From Mansonella perstans (lineage: Eukaryota > Nematoda > Chromadorea > Rhabditida > Onchocercidae): 64,000 nt of DNA. This document shows positions 12,964-24,824 of the stretch, in pieces. A model generated the notes under the pieces. The model saw only the letters and a program-made list of their open reading frames with translations. It was not told the DNA's origin and made no database searches. Made by a program: the position numbers and the translations under genes. How positions within the stretch are numbered: the first letter of the stretch is position 1; every line of letters begins with the position of its first letter. Location: NCBI GenBank assembly GCA_037074765.1, contig JBAMDO010000579.1:558001-622000 (forward strand), read 5' to 3'.

Positions 12964-13404
12964 TTAGAAATCACCTTCACCAATTAACTCATTTCCCGTG
13001 TTTTCAAACTTTCCCTCTTCTTCATCACTATTATGATCTGAAAAGACAATATTATTCTTTTTTAATCATTTTTCTCTTTGTTTTGACGTGGACATTTTTA
13101 ACCTGACATGATCTTTAGTTCCATACGTTTGACCGATTTCTGGATATCTAATTTAAGCAGTATGTGAATTGCGTTATTTATTTTATTCTCCTGCTCATCA
13201 GCGTATTTCTCACCTTTTTTCTATATTCAGTTAGAAAAATACTTGATAAAATCTCGGTATTAACTTCACCCAAGATTAGTTTGAAACTTCACAATCTGAG
13301 TAAACACTAATCTATTTACTCAAAATTTTTTTTATTATTATAAATACTTCATTTTCACCCCAAAGCTTTGCCTTGATTTTGGCACAATAATTACTATCAA
13401 ACAT
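12964..13404 (-). CDS. Small unidentified gene with acidic C-terminus (2-3 exons)
   Basis: Two exons fit each other well. Exon 13220-13103 encodes KKGEKYADEQENKINNAIHI followed by LLKLDIQKSVKRMELKIMS. It splices in phase 1 through a GT donor to 13037-12964, which encodes HNSDEEEGKFENTGNELIGE then GDF and TAA (12966-12964). The terminal exon has a classic TTTTCAG acceptor. A candidate first exon at 13404-13348 (MFDSNYCAKIKAKLWGENE, donor GTATTT) joins in phase 0 and would give an 82-residue protein. An alternative upstream exon at about 13537-13410 contains another open frame (ELANGNSYISKDDGIWND), but I could not join it in phase. The product is charged and probably helical with an acidic tail; I do not recognise the family. 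Confidence 0.42.
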
Positions 13405-14033
13405 CTTTACCGAGTGTCCTTCATTCTACCGCTCTGTCGAAAGTTGACCTATCTGAATCATTCCATATGCCATCATCCTTTGAAATATAGGAGTTCCCAT
13501 TTGCTAACTCTCCCAGTACTTCGCATCGGCACTGCTATTTTATCAGGGTAAAATAAATTGATGATTGTATTCAATTCCTACTAGCTTCATTTCATTCCTC
13601 TGTGGAGCTGTTGCCCACTGAAAATCTTTACAGAACTGAATGCTCAATGATAAGACCATACTGCTGATAGATGGTATTGTGTTGTTTCCAATTTTATCCA
13701 TGGAGAGCTTATATAGTAAGTAATAAAATTATCCATGTCTTAATCAGTGATGCAGCAATTTTGAAATTTAAAATTAAATTAAAATGTGGGACAATAACAG
13801 CAATGTAAATATGGAAATGCATTAGAAGAGAAAAATGATTATATCTATGACGCCTTAGGAAATTACTTTGAAGAGTAACAATTCATGCTGAATGTATTTC
13901 TAATTTTTTGCCTTAATTTTTTTTAAAATTTAATATGCTAATATATGTTTACGTCATCTTTTCATTCTTTGTACGATTTCCCGAATTATTAATCCGTTAG
14001 GATTATATATATGCATATTTTGTATATATACAA
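13405..14033. other. Region between small minus-strand gene and nuclear receptor gene
   Basis: The stretch 13400-13540 is less AT-rich than its surroundings and open on the minus strand, and may belong to the preceding small gene. The remainder shows no recognisable feature. Confidence 0.35.
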
Positions 14034-14122
14034 TATGTGTGTGTGTGTTTGTGTGTATGTATATGTGTGTGTATGTATATGTGTGTGTATGTATATGTGT
14101 GTGTCTGTGTGGGGTGTGTGTG
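14034..14122. repeat. (GT)n microsatellite with TATGTATAT interruptions
   Basis: Alternating TG/GT runs contain a secondary period of about 16 bp (GTGTGTGTATGTATAT), repeated about three times. It sits just upstream of the GC-richer segment that precedes the nuclear receptor gene. Open frames across it on both strands are artefacts of the repeat. Confidence 0.9.
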
Positions 14123-14133
14123 ATTTAACGAGG

Positions 14134-14236
14134 ATGGATGACAGAATTAGTAAAAGGGAAAATGTGGCCGGTGACCTCGACCTGCTGCCACTGCTCATCG
14201 AACAGAGGAAAGGACGGGTGGGACTTTTCGTCAACG
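14134..14236 (+). CDS. Candidate alternative first exon of the nuclear receptor
   Basis: An ATG at 14134 opens MDDRISKRENVAGDLDLLPL followed by LIEQRKGRVGLFVN. At 14237 there is a possible donor (AACG-GTAATG) in phase 1, the same phase as the donor of the main first exon (15217), so it could splice directly to the DNA-binding-domain exon at 17657. The exon lies in a roughly 400-bp segment (14145-14540) clearly richer in G+C than its neighbourhood. E75 and related receptors are known to use alternative promoters and first exons that swap the A/B domain. No transcript evidence is available, so this remains a candidate. Confidence 0.3.
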
Positions 14237-14745
14237 GTAATGAGAATGCTGCAGAATACTCTTCAGTTTAGGCGAACATAAACGAGAGGCAGTAAGTAAG
14301 GCATCTACCGAAATACCGGGATGAAGAGGGAAAGGGGAATGGCTGATCGGCGGGGAAAAGACAGCTTTCGCTTGGAACAGCGAAACGGACAGGTGAACAA
14401 TGACAGAATGGTAGTAGTTGACCTTGTACGCCTCCACAACTCACCCGACTCGGCAAATACAGTGTGGGCGCAACAATAATGCTCCCAGAATATTTCTATT
14501 GGCCAGGGTTTTCGTGCCAAGCAATTCGTCCGTATCATTTATTAGCTTTTATTTAGTGGATAATTTTAAGTGTCCCGCTTAAAAATTTCCTCCTTTAAAA
14601 TATCTAAAACTTTCTAAAATCATACAGTTTCAACAATTAAAATAAAGTTGCTTGTTGAGCTTTGATGTCGATATGTGAAGAAAAAAGGAATGTTGTTTAT
14701 ATGTGTTTTAAATTTGCAGATGCAATGAAAAAATAAACAAAAAAA
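14237..14745. promoter_or_regulatory. GC-richer upstream region and trans-splice acceptor of nuclear receptor gene
   Basis: 14145-14540 is a GC-richer island in an AT-rich background and is a plausible core promoter or untranslated exon. AAATTTGCAG ending at 14719 is a good 3' splice site located 26 nt before the ATG at 14746. It could accept a spliced leader or an upstream cis exon. An in-frame TAA between it and the ATG supports that ATG as the start. Confidence 0.4.
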
Positions 14746-17700
14746 ATGATACTTTCCGGAACACCTATAGCAACAATCCGGCGCACATCTCCAATTTCGG
14801 TCAATTCAAGCGTTAGTGATGCTTCATCGAGTTCGACAGTTCTGAGCGAGCTGTTGGTATCCTCCAAAATCCACACACCACATCGACCGGTAATCACAAT
14901 TCGAAGTCTTTCCTCAGCAACAGGAACTTCAGCTATTCCAGGAGCAGCACTAACAGCGGAGGAATCAAATTTCACTTCCACAGGCCTAATTTTGAATGGC
15001 AATGCGCCATCGGCTTTTCGACCCATTGTTCCATCAACTTCGTCAGATTCATTTGTCGTTACAACCCTCAATTCCCTCATTTCTCCATCAGATCATGAAA
15101 ACGTTAGCAATGAAAGGGATCACCACTATCATCATCATCAGCATCAACACCACCAAGTCCACCATCAACATCAACAGCAACACCAGCAGAATGATACTTC
15201 AGTGAATGGCGATTATGGTAAGTTTTTACCATAATCTTCTTGACTAAATGCTTGACATGTCTTCAACTTCTCTGTTTTAGTGCATGTAAGCCAAATGAAT
15301 AATAGGCCCAACTGAACAGATTAATCCTATTTGCTCACGAGGCTATGATACTTTCAAATAATTTTTTGAATATTTCAAACATACAGAAACATCTCTTCTT
15401 TATTCCATTGAAGAACTTATTAACATTCTCTCATATTTGCAGTATCATAATCAACTGCTTAACAAAACATTATCGATTACAACTTTTTGATTATAAAATT
15501 CAGATGTATGAAGAGTACCATTTTTACCACCCAACAGTCGCTGTCGCGAATCTTCTGAGAAACCTTTCTTTCCAGAAAATTTCAACTCTTTTTCATTCCC
15601 AACTCTGTGATTTTCCGACGTCTTCAAAACTGTCACCATTCAACTTAAGATTAATGAGGAATTTTGAGCCAAAAAAAATCTTTTCTTGGCCAGTTTGTTT
15701 TGTCGGTCTTCAATGCTGCTTGGCTGTATTGAGATGGTAAAATGTTTTATTTTAAAGCATACAGGGTTTTACTTTCCATATTTTTTATTCTATTTTCTAG
15801 AAATCTGTCGAAAAATTTCTTATTTCTCTCAATCAGTCTTTTATGTTCTAGTTCATTTCCAATTCATTCTAATACGATCTCTACCAACTATGATTAAAAG
15901 ATTTTAAAAAATTATTTGGTGAAGCTCAGTGGAAGAAAGCTAAAAGATCAGAAAGAGCATGAGAAGAAGTGTAAAAGGATGAATTATAATGTTTTAATAA
16001 ATGAATCGAAGTAATGCTTTTTGTAACCTACTCATTATGGTTCAGAAAAGAAAAACAAGTAATTTGGGTCAGATAGGCGGATGACTGATGGTCGTATGAA
16101 GGAACGCTAGGAAAGGAGTTGGGTAACTACGTAAGAAGTATCACAGATGGCTGGCCAATGATATGGAGAGCTCATATGGTTCCAAGGACGGTCATTTTTA
16201 AAGTTACTTTTTTACATTTCCTTGGATTTATGTGTGTTGTTCATGTCTGTGTCGATGCACTATGCCTATCTCTATCGTACTTACTACATGAGTAAGATTG
16301 GAGAAAAAAAATGAAATGTTGCTGACAAAGTTCAAAATGTGGAAAGGAAAAGGAGAGAGGAAATAGAACGTTTTTATTGTGAGTGAAAAGTAATGAAAGA
16401 AAGAAGAAATTACCAATAAAATAATGGCTGCTAGTTGCTTTACAATGGCAACAGATGATGACAAAAGTAATGAAATAATCTTTGCATTGATAATGGCAAT
16501 GATAAAGATGGTTTCACTGTTTTGATGAAACATTTTTTGTACTTCTCTCTTTACTTTTATTTTCTTTTTGATCGCAATTTTGAAGGTCAGTTGGGGAGCT
16601 GATAATAATGATTATAATAGACGATGAAAGGTTATCGAAGAGTTCTTTATATAGAGAAAAGGTGAAAAAGAGGAACAAAGAACGAAATTGAAAGTGAGGA
16701 ATATTTGGAGCGGTAGAAAAATGAGGCCAATTATGTGCGGTAATCAGAGCAGATGACTGTACAGTGGGTCATTTTGTATGCTGAATTATTTCTTGATTGA
16801 GAGTAAAGGTTGTCTTTCTTTTTAAGCTGATGCATTCTGAAAATTAGTCCTGGAAAAGCTGCATCTTGACAATAATTAATGAAATTAATTTGAAGTATGC
16901 TTTTTCTTAAAAACACGTCAGAATGATAGTAAATGATTTCACTAGAGATAGTATTCAGATAAAATAAGGTATACACAAAAGATGCTGATGATATTCCATG
17001 GCGACTTTTGAAGCAACAAAGCATATGGAAGAGAGAAAAGCATCTATTCATTATGAATTTTTGATGATATTTTGCAGGAAATTCCAAAATTCTTACCTTC
17101 TTCTGAATTACACTATGTAATTCCAGCAACAAACATGCAGGTTGAAAGATTTATTATGAGTTAATAAAGGCTCATAGTAAATATAAAGAATCAGCGAAAA
17201 ATCACAGATGTGAGATAGATCAGAAGTTTCTGTTAAGCTGATATTGACGATGTAAAATTAAGGAGTGTAAATTTGTCGAATTGCGCTCATCATTATTGAA
17301 TGAATATGTTGGTATGTTATTACTGTATACTGAATGATTTTTGACACCTACAAAATTGAGATTATTTCATCTGTGAATCTTTCTATTCTATGTACAGCAA
17401 AGTATTTATAGAAATCTCCCATTTGTGATACTTCATATTTTGTTCATTTTTCCGGATATTCATTTGAACTTTTAAAAATGGCAAGCAACAGAATGGCGAA
17501 GGAACATCGGATTTTTGTTAGTGGACTTTAGTTTAGTGAACTAAGTTTGCTGCAAGGTTCAATACTGTTGGAAGGAATTAGTGCGGAAGTGAAAAGGATA
17601 GTAAACCCTTTCAATCTAATAATTGCTCTGAAAAACCTCAATTATTCCATTTCCAGCCGCTACAACGAGTAACAATTACTTGTGTCAAGTCTGCGGTGAT

Positions 17701-20700
17701 AAGGCATCCGGTTTTCATTACGGCGTTTTTGCTTGCGAAGGTTGCAAGGTAAGAAATTTATTTAATTTGTTTTTTTTTAGCATTCCTATTTTTGTCACTT
17801 TACAGCAGTTTACTTCGAAAGAGACTGCTATAATATTTTATGATTGCTTTCCCGTAAACTTAATTATTTGTTTGTTTATCCCTTTACAAATTGCATGCTT
17901 TATCCTCCAATTTTGATACTTTATATTATTAATATTTCTTCGAAGAAGTATTATTTTTCTGTGCAGAATTTGTTTACAGGGTTTTTTTCGCCGGTCCATT
18001 CAGCAAAAAATACAATATCGTCCATGTACTAGGAGTGAGCAATGTGTTGTTGCTCGAAACAATCGTAATCGATGTCAACACTGTAGACTACAAAAATGTA
18101 TCAAAGTAGGAATGTCAAGAGAAGGTACGCAGGTTTTCTGTAAATTTAAAATCTTTCTTTGTTTGAGATAATATAATTGGGAAAGCATTGTTTATTGTCA
18201 TCTATTAAAGCTAAACTTACAAATTTCAAAAGATTTGGTTTTTTTTTTTGACTAATTTACGCGTCTGGATTGAAAAAAAGGCCCTAAAATTAAGTTTTTT
18301 GTAAATGGTGAAATAGAAACGTGCTTTGACCTTGACCTTGATTGAAACTTGTTTAAATGGAGTTTATGGTTTGACCTTGATCTGGATTAAGAGGCAGCCA
18401 AAGTAGTGTTGTGGTTTGACCTTGGTTGGGATAGATAAGTTGAAGAATACTGCGATTATTTGGGTCATTTTATGCGAACATTCAAAATGTGTTTACTGGA
18501 GAGACAAGGTTGAAAAGGCGAAAAGGATGTCTGTCCTGCATTGAATTATTTGCCGGTGACCTTGCAAATTTCAACTACGTTAGTTCCTTTCTCTTATGTC
18601 CGAATTTTCACTTTCGTCCTGCTCTATTTAATTTAAAAATTTGAATTGGAAACTAATATAACTGCAACAAGGGGATCTTATGAAGAATAAAATATTTTAT
18701 TTTTGAAATTGACGATCTGAGAAACTAAGTGTTTGAATTTCTGCTGAAAGCTCATTTACTATTTAATGTATTTTCCCATGACAACATAACATCAATATTA
18801 AATTTTTTTTCGATTGAATTCTTTCTTTTAATTGCTGGAACTTTTCCACTGACTAACATTTCTTGTTGGGATTCACTTTATTGTTCTTTGAAATCATTGA
18901 TTCAATAAATAATAATAACTTTAATAAGTTTATTGGGACCATCTCATGCAGGTTCAAAATATGAGATTCAAAAATATGACGCCATATTATAAATTCAGGT
19001 TCGTTTTGCACAAAACAAATTAGGTGAGCAGGAGCTGCCATCAAATTTGAAATTTAATGGGTTTAGCGTGTAGAATAAAAGACTAATTTCCTTTCAGGCC
19101 TTTATTCGTTATTGAGATATTGTCTACTCAATATAATATCTTTATAAAACATTATTTCTTTCCTCCACAGGGTTTCCTTGTTTTTTCAGCCGTGCGATTC
19201 GGTCGTGTACCAAAGCATGAAAAAGTCCGAATGGCGGAGGAATTGGCTCGCATTACTGCACGCTCCTTAACTGATGCAGTTCAAAGTGCACTTACTGATA
19301 GCGATTCGGTACTGAAATCCTGCTTTACCGGTTTCTTACGCTTAATAGACAATGTGAAGAAGCTTCTCGATAAATCTCTTATTCAAACCGTTTGTCCTGT
19401 GGGGAGGTATTTTTTGTTTTGTTTGTTTGTTTGTTTTATTTTAACAAACAGTGACTTATAGCTTATTGTTCCGATCATGTTGTTTAAGAGGTACCGTGAA
19501 ATTACAGTTTACTTTAATTTCGGTAACCTTTGATTAATATTGCTAATTAAGTGCTGGCTCAAATATTACTTTTTTAATTTCTTGACTCTAACAAAAGATG
19601 TTGTAGTTTGCCTGTCTACAAATTTACAAATTTTATTACAGAATAAATGCTCATCATGCAATAAAAGCAGCTTACGATTTCTCTCAATCAATTCCAGGAT
19701 TCAGTATATTGCATCACCAAGATCGAGTTCAGCTGTTGAAGGTTAATAGTTTTTTGAAGAAACAGTATTTCTGGTTTGATCTCCTACAAATCCTACAAAA
19801 TCCTACAAAACAAGGCTGGGAAACATGTTTAAGGGTGATATGACACATTTTTATTGTGAAACGACGTGATCGAAGGCAAGCTTGGCAATTGAAAGAATTT
19901 CTTAAAGAAGTGATGAAAAATAGTAAGTCTTTCAGGGTACATTGTTTCAAACAGTTGTGTTAGCAATACTGTCATCAATTAACTCCGACAAAGCTCTGTT
20001 AACGCTTCAATCGCCAATCGGGCAGCATGTCCACCAATATTTCTATTCACCATTAAGCGTTTTTTTACAAAAGTTCAACACATTAAAATTGACTAATCAA
20101 CAGGTAGCACTGATCGGTGCTGCAGGCATGTGTATTTCCGACAAACCCCTAATGCATCATCCTGAATTAGCTGCACTTATCTATGATCGCTTAAGTGATC
20201 TGTTCAAAGAAACGTTTTCGGAAGAATGTCGTGCTGCAGCTCCGCAGCTCTTGCAAACGATATTATGCGAGTTGAGAATGCAAAATGCAGTCCATCAACA
20301 AAGTCTCGAATCAATAACTATTTGGCCTGTTACATACTGTTCCTCATCGTCATCTGTTGCTTCTACTTCCGATGATAGTTATGTTTCAAATACTGTAAAA
20401 ACAGGTGTAAGTGATAGTACATCACGAAATATTGAAATCGAATTATCAGTATTAGGAAATTGTGGCCCAGTACGAGGGCAGCATTCAGAGCAACCACTGC
20501 AGGAATTAATTTCACCCCTTTCTGTTGAAAATCAACTGCACGACGATATAGAAAAAAGACAAGCCAGACCAGGTTGTAGTCAGCATAGATATGAGAATAA
20601 TCCAGAGGGCCTACAACTGCATTCAAGTACTCTATCTCGAGTTCAACCATCCATTGTTGAAACTCATCGTTCCGTCGCCTCGCTTCTCAATCAGCCACCT

Positions 20701-20880
20701 ATTTTACCGATAGCGGTAGCTGCTATACGAAATACTTTTGTTCGTAACTGTCAACCATCAGTGTTATATCAAGCGGCATCATCTATGTTACCAAGTACCG
20801 CTTTACACGATATGAAGGCATCAAATGAGGTAGTGGAAGCAGTAAATGAAGAGCCACTAGATTTAAGTATAAAACGATGA
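14746..20880 (+). CDS. nhr-85: E75/Rev-erb type nuclear hormone receptor
   Basis: Exons 14746-15217, 17657-17748, 17980-18124, 19190-19406, 19642-19741 and 19936-20880 give 656 residues with all phases matching. Residues 1-157 are an A/B region rich in Ser/Thr with a His/Gln tract. The DNA-binding domain (from Cys167) reads [16 protein letters not shown]-box CEGCKGFFRR, then [10 protein letters not shown] and [16 protein letters not shown], closest in memory to insect E75 and vertebrate Rev-erb. The ligand-binding domain begins near residue 270 and includes [17 protein letters not shown]. Cys305 (TVCPVG) and His462 ([10 protein letters not shown]) align with the two heme ligands of Rev-erb. 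No clear AF-2 helix follows. The protein ends [10 protein letters not shown], a CtBP-binding type motif. It is a nuclear, DNA-binding, probably repressive factor. The nhr-85 symbol is by group; exact orthology is unproven. Confidence 0.88.
15218..17656. other. Intron 1 of the nuclear receptor gene
   Basis: GTAAGT donor at 15218 and TTTCCAG acceptor ending at 17656. Several open frames inside (for example 15345-15740 plus and 16731-17132 minus) lack recognisable protein patterns and are regarded as chance. Confidence 0.7.
18327..18564. promoter_or_regulatory. Cluster of nuclear-receptor half-sites in intron 3 of the receptor gene
   Basis: Five TGACCT half-sites occur within 240 bp: 18327-18332 and 18333-18338 (head-to-tail with no spacer), 18372-18377, 18417-18422 and 18557-18562. 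Three of them extend to TGACCTTGA, the complement of TCAAGGTCA, which is the monomer site bound by FTZ-F1/SF-1 (NHR-25 in nematodes) and ERR. The rest of intron 3 (18125-19189) shows no similar density. Function is inferred from sequence alone. Confidence 0.5.
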
Positions 20881-23800
20881 TATTAATTTGTAAATTTGTC
20901 AAAAATTGATGATCAATATCGGTATAAAATACTACGCCCCATCGGATTATTTAATTTGCGTGTACCGCAGATACATCGAAATTCATTTGAAATCTTTCTG
21001 AAAATATTAGGGAATTTCAATATTTTTAATTATCTGAACCAGAAATTTTTTCGATCTTATCAAAAATATCATTATATCGTTTAGTTATTATCATTAAACT
21101 GTTCCTCTGCTAGTCACTGTCTCATCACAGCTGAACTACTGAACAAAGTTTCCAATTTCCCGTAATTGCTATCCAGTTAAATACTCAGGAAAGTATTTTA
21201 AATGCCTCTTTTAATTTCTTCTTTTTTTATTGATAACAGTTTCTGTCCCAATCGGAGTACTTCTTGGTGCTACTTATATGTAAATTTCCTTTCTCCATAT
21301 CGTATGGATAAATAAATCATTAAACGTAGTCGTATAATACGTTATTTTCATAAGTCCTTTACAGTTATTTACTTAGCATTAAACGAATTCATATTGCATA
21401 TATAATAACACACTACCGTTTTTTTTTCCATGAATTTTTACGAGATCCAAAAGAAGGGGAACGTTCAGGACTTTCCAGATCACTGTGCTGCCGAAATTGT
21501 TGACTTGAGATTTCTTCTTTTAGTTTGTCAAATCTTAGCTTTGCGCAGGAATTTTTTATTTGTTGCATTGTTTCTGTTCATATTTCTATTCAAACTTCTC
21601 TAAAATATTGTGAGTAAATTTATCTGCGTAATTACTTACGGGTCAACTATTCCCATCACGAAGAAACTTCTTTTCGGTTCACTTTTCATTCTTATCGTCA
21701 ATTCATTAAATTTTGTCTGATTTGCAGGTATGTAAGTCGATATCAGTGCAGAGCTTTTCACTGTTTTACATGCTTTTCTGGATCCCTCAATATATTGTTT
21801 CATTTTTGCTACTCTCTTAATTATGCGTAAAGCACGGGTAATTTGGACAAATTTATCTGAATATTAATGTTACTGCGAAGTGCAAAATCTCATATCATTT
21901 ATCTATCACAATTTTTTACTCCATAGTAAAAATTAGTAAAAATAAAAATTTTAATAAAATTTTCGAAATTTTTATCATGTTCAAAATTCTTACTCTACAG
22001 GATTAAAACATTGTGTACTTCAATATATCACGCACGATTCCTTTGTCTATCTATCTCGTAATTTTCTTCTTTAAAGTACTTATTGTAAACTAAAATTAAA
22101 TTGCTGTTGTGAATTCCTTTCTGCATACGTATGTTATCATGTATTTGATCTAATGTTATAAAGTGTTGTAAAGTTTGAGAAAGTAAACTCGTTATTTCTG
22201 CATTGCAAAATATGATATTTTGCAGCAAGTACGAGATGAATGAAAGGCAGCTATTTGATTTTCAAATTTTACCAAATTTTGTAAATAATATTTTTAAAAT
22301 AAAATTCCTAGTAATAATTTATAAATAATTATCCCTTGTTCAAATTTTCTGAAAGACACTTTTGATGGGATAGAAATTTTGATAGTTGGAATTTAGAATT
22401 AAAGGTAACAGATGATCTCACAGCTCATGAAATGGTAAAATATTGGATTGCGCAATACGAGGAATAAATCATTGTAACGGAATTCTTCAAGAAGAGGACA
22501 TAATTATGCAGTGGAGCATTATTGAAAGTATTGAAATATCTGAACAATTAACCGTAAAAAGTATAACGGAAGAAAAAAGAGAATGATGATGAACTGAGGA
22601 TAAATGCTGGCGAATTCCAGAAGCAATTTGCATTAAGCCTTTTCATGCAATTAGTCATAATGATAGCAAGAAGTGTTTGTTTTCATCATTTCCTTTCTAT
22701 TCCGTTTCACTTTCGTCAGGAAATTCTGCCACTTAGTTACGTATGTGTGTGACTTAAAAAGCAAGACTATAAAAATGTACAGGTGAATAATTCAATGTAA
22801 AGAAGCAAATTATAATCATTCAAAGTGTCTTAGTTGCTTTTCTCCTAAAAATTTTAACTGCAGTCAATTATTATATTTATATCTAAAATCTGCAATAGAA
22901 TTAAACACATTATCGGTGGTAGTGAATGAAAGTAGTTAATGAATCAAACAGAATGATTCTACAAAATTTGGATCATAAAGCTTATTTCTGAATTTAGCAT
23001 ACTCTACATGCTACAAAATATTATAGCGTTAGAAAAAGTATTGTTTAAATACAGATCATAACTATAGAGACAAGGAGATTGTTATGTCAGAAAAATTCTT
23101 AATAATTTTCGGTCTCAAAAAGGTCGACGACATCAACCATGGATCAAAGTTAATTAATTCAACATTACCCCTACATGGAATGATAACTATTATTTCATTA
23201 ACAAAAAGGAAGTTTCCGGTTTATCAAAAAGGCAAGAAACATTAAAAAGTATATTTAGTGAATTCTACTTTTAGCCAAAAATTAAGACAATTATTCATAA
23301 TGAAATATCTGCTTTTAATTGGTTTTCGCATAAACAACACATTTTTTGATACAGCAGCCATTGTGTGTGTGATAGCCGTTGTGTGTGTATGCGTATGATA
23401 GTAACTAACAGTAAAAGCAAGAAACATAAACTAATCGTTTGTTTTAACTGATAATAGCACTGTATTTCAATCGATCAGATTTTTTTACATGTTATGCCCA
23501 TTGAAAAGACGTATTTTTAATTATGATAGTGCAGGGTATGGTTGAAACGAAGTTTTACAAAATGAATTAAATCAAAAGGATGAATTAAATCAAAAAGTTT
23601 CTGTGATATTGTTGACAGCTGTTGGAGATAGATAAATTGGAAACATTAGAATGTCGGTTTATAAGCTGAAAATTCATTTGATTTGAATAATTGTTCTATT
23701 AAAGTTTGATTGGCAGATTTTATCAGGTTTCATTTTTCAACTTTCATACACTTCACATTTGCAAGAGCGAAAGAAGAAGATTCAAAATAATCTGATGTGA

Positions 23801-24824
23801 GACCGAATTAAAAGTCAATTTTTGTCTATCGGATGTTTCCAATTTTTAAAATTTCAGATCTTCCGATTTCTCGAATAATTTTCAAACTCCGATTCTGCAC
23901 AAAAAAATTGTCAAGTAATTTATCGCAATATCAATTATTTAGTGCATTGTCATAACATAATAATATCAGTTTTTCGGGTCACATGACCATGAACACTGAC
24001 AACTGATTACACAATTTCTTATTATCATCATGAAATCCATCGTCTAACAGCAGTAATCCCACTCAATCATGCCAGATATCTGATGAACAGGTTTAATTTT
24101 AAAAATCTTATAATTTGGAAAAGAGCTGCAGAATTTATATCTTCCACAAGAAAAGTCCTTCTGTTTGTTTACTACAGCACATTGCAAATATTAAGTGGAG
24201 TTAAAGAACACTTGTGGCAACTCAGGAATTTTTTGAAAACCCCTTGTGCGATGTAAACGTAACTTCCACTTTATATTCTAAAAGGAGCAGCATTCCGAGA
24301 AAATTCAAAGTTAAAAACTTCAAAAAGCTATTGTGAGAAATAGCTTCCAGATGAATCCAGGAACTAGACTTGATGACCATTCTATAGAATCAGCGCTTTG
24401 ACAACATTTTGAAAATAATATTCTGCAATTCTCCAACGAATCGCTAAGGCCCTTCTTAAAGAAAAACGAAGAAATGGTCGATGTTCTCAATATTTTCAGA
24501 TTCTCTCCAGTGCAAAGTCTAAGACTCAACAATATAACATATCAAACAGTAAATGGTGAAAAAGGGATTGGATGTATCGTACCTTATTATGGAAAGGGAC
24601 TTTCAAAGTCATACAACAAGTGGAACTTGGAAGGCAACTGCATTCGATGGAATCCTATCCAATCTGGAAGCATGAAAGACAAGCACTCTATGCTAAGTTT
24701 CACTTGGGTGTTGTTAGGACAAAGGTGAATATCACAAAATCTCTGTGAATTCCTCGCATCCTTCATTCCTCGAATCCTTTATGTCAGTTACCATCATCCT
24801 ACATACAAGGAAAAAGGAGAAAAA
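20881..24824. other. 3' flank of the nuclear receptor gene and gene-free region
   Basis: AATAAA at 21311-21316 is a plausible polyadenylation signal for the receptor. Beyond it are only short frames. 23350-23395 has a small GT-rich stretch. Part of 24330-24760 may be the eroded 5' end of the LINE relic that follows; I could not assign it with confidence. Confidence 0.45.

Noticed and set aside
13989..14271. Open frames across the GT microsatellite on both strands
   Set aside because: The translation is a repeat artefact (VCVCVY / THTHIY). Only the part after 14134 on the plus strand is kept as a candidate exon.
15345..15740. 131-codon plus-strand frame in intron 1 of the nuclear receptor
   Set aside because: Composition is intron-like, there is no recognisable motif, and it lies between well-supported exons.
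16228..17132. Minus-strand frames of 101 and 133 codons
   Set aside because: Rich in Phe/Ile/Ser as expected from reverse-read AT-rich intron; no splice context or motif.
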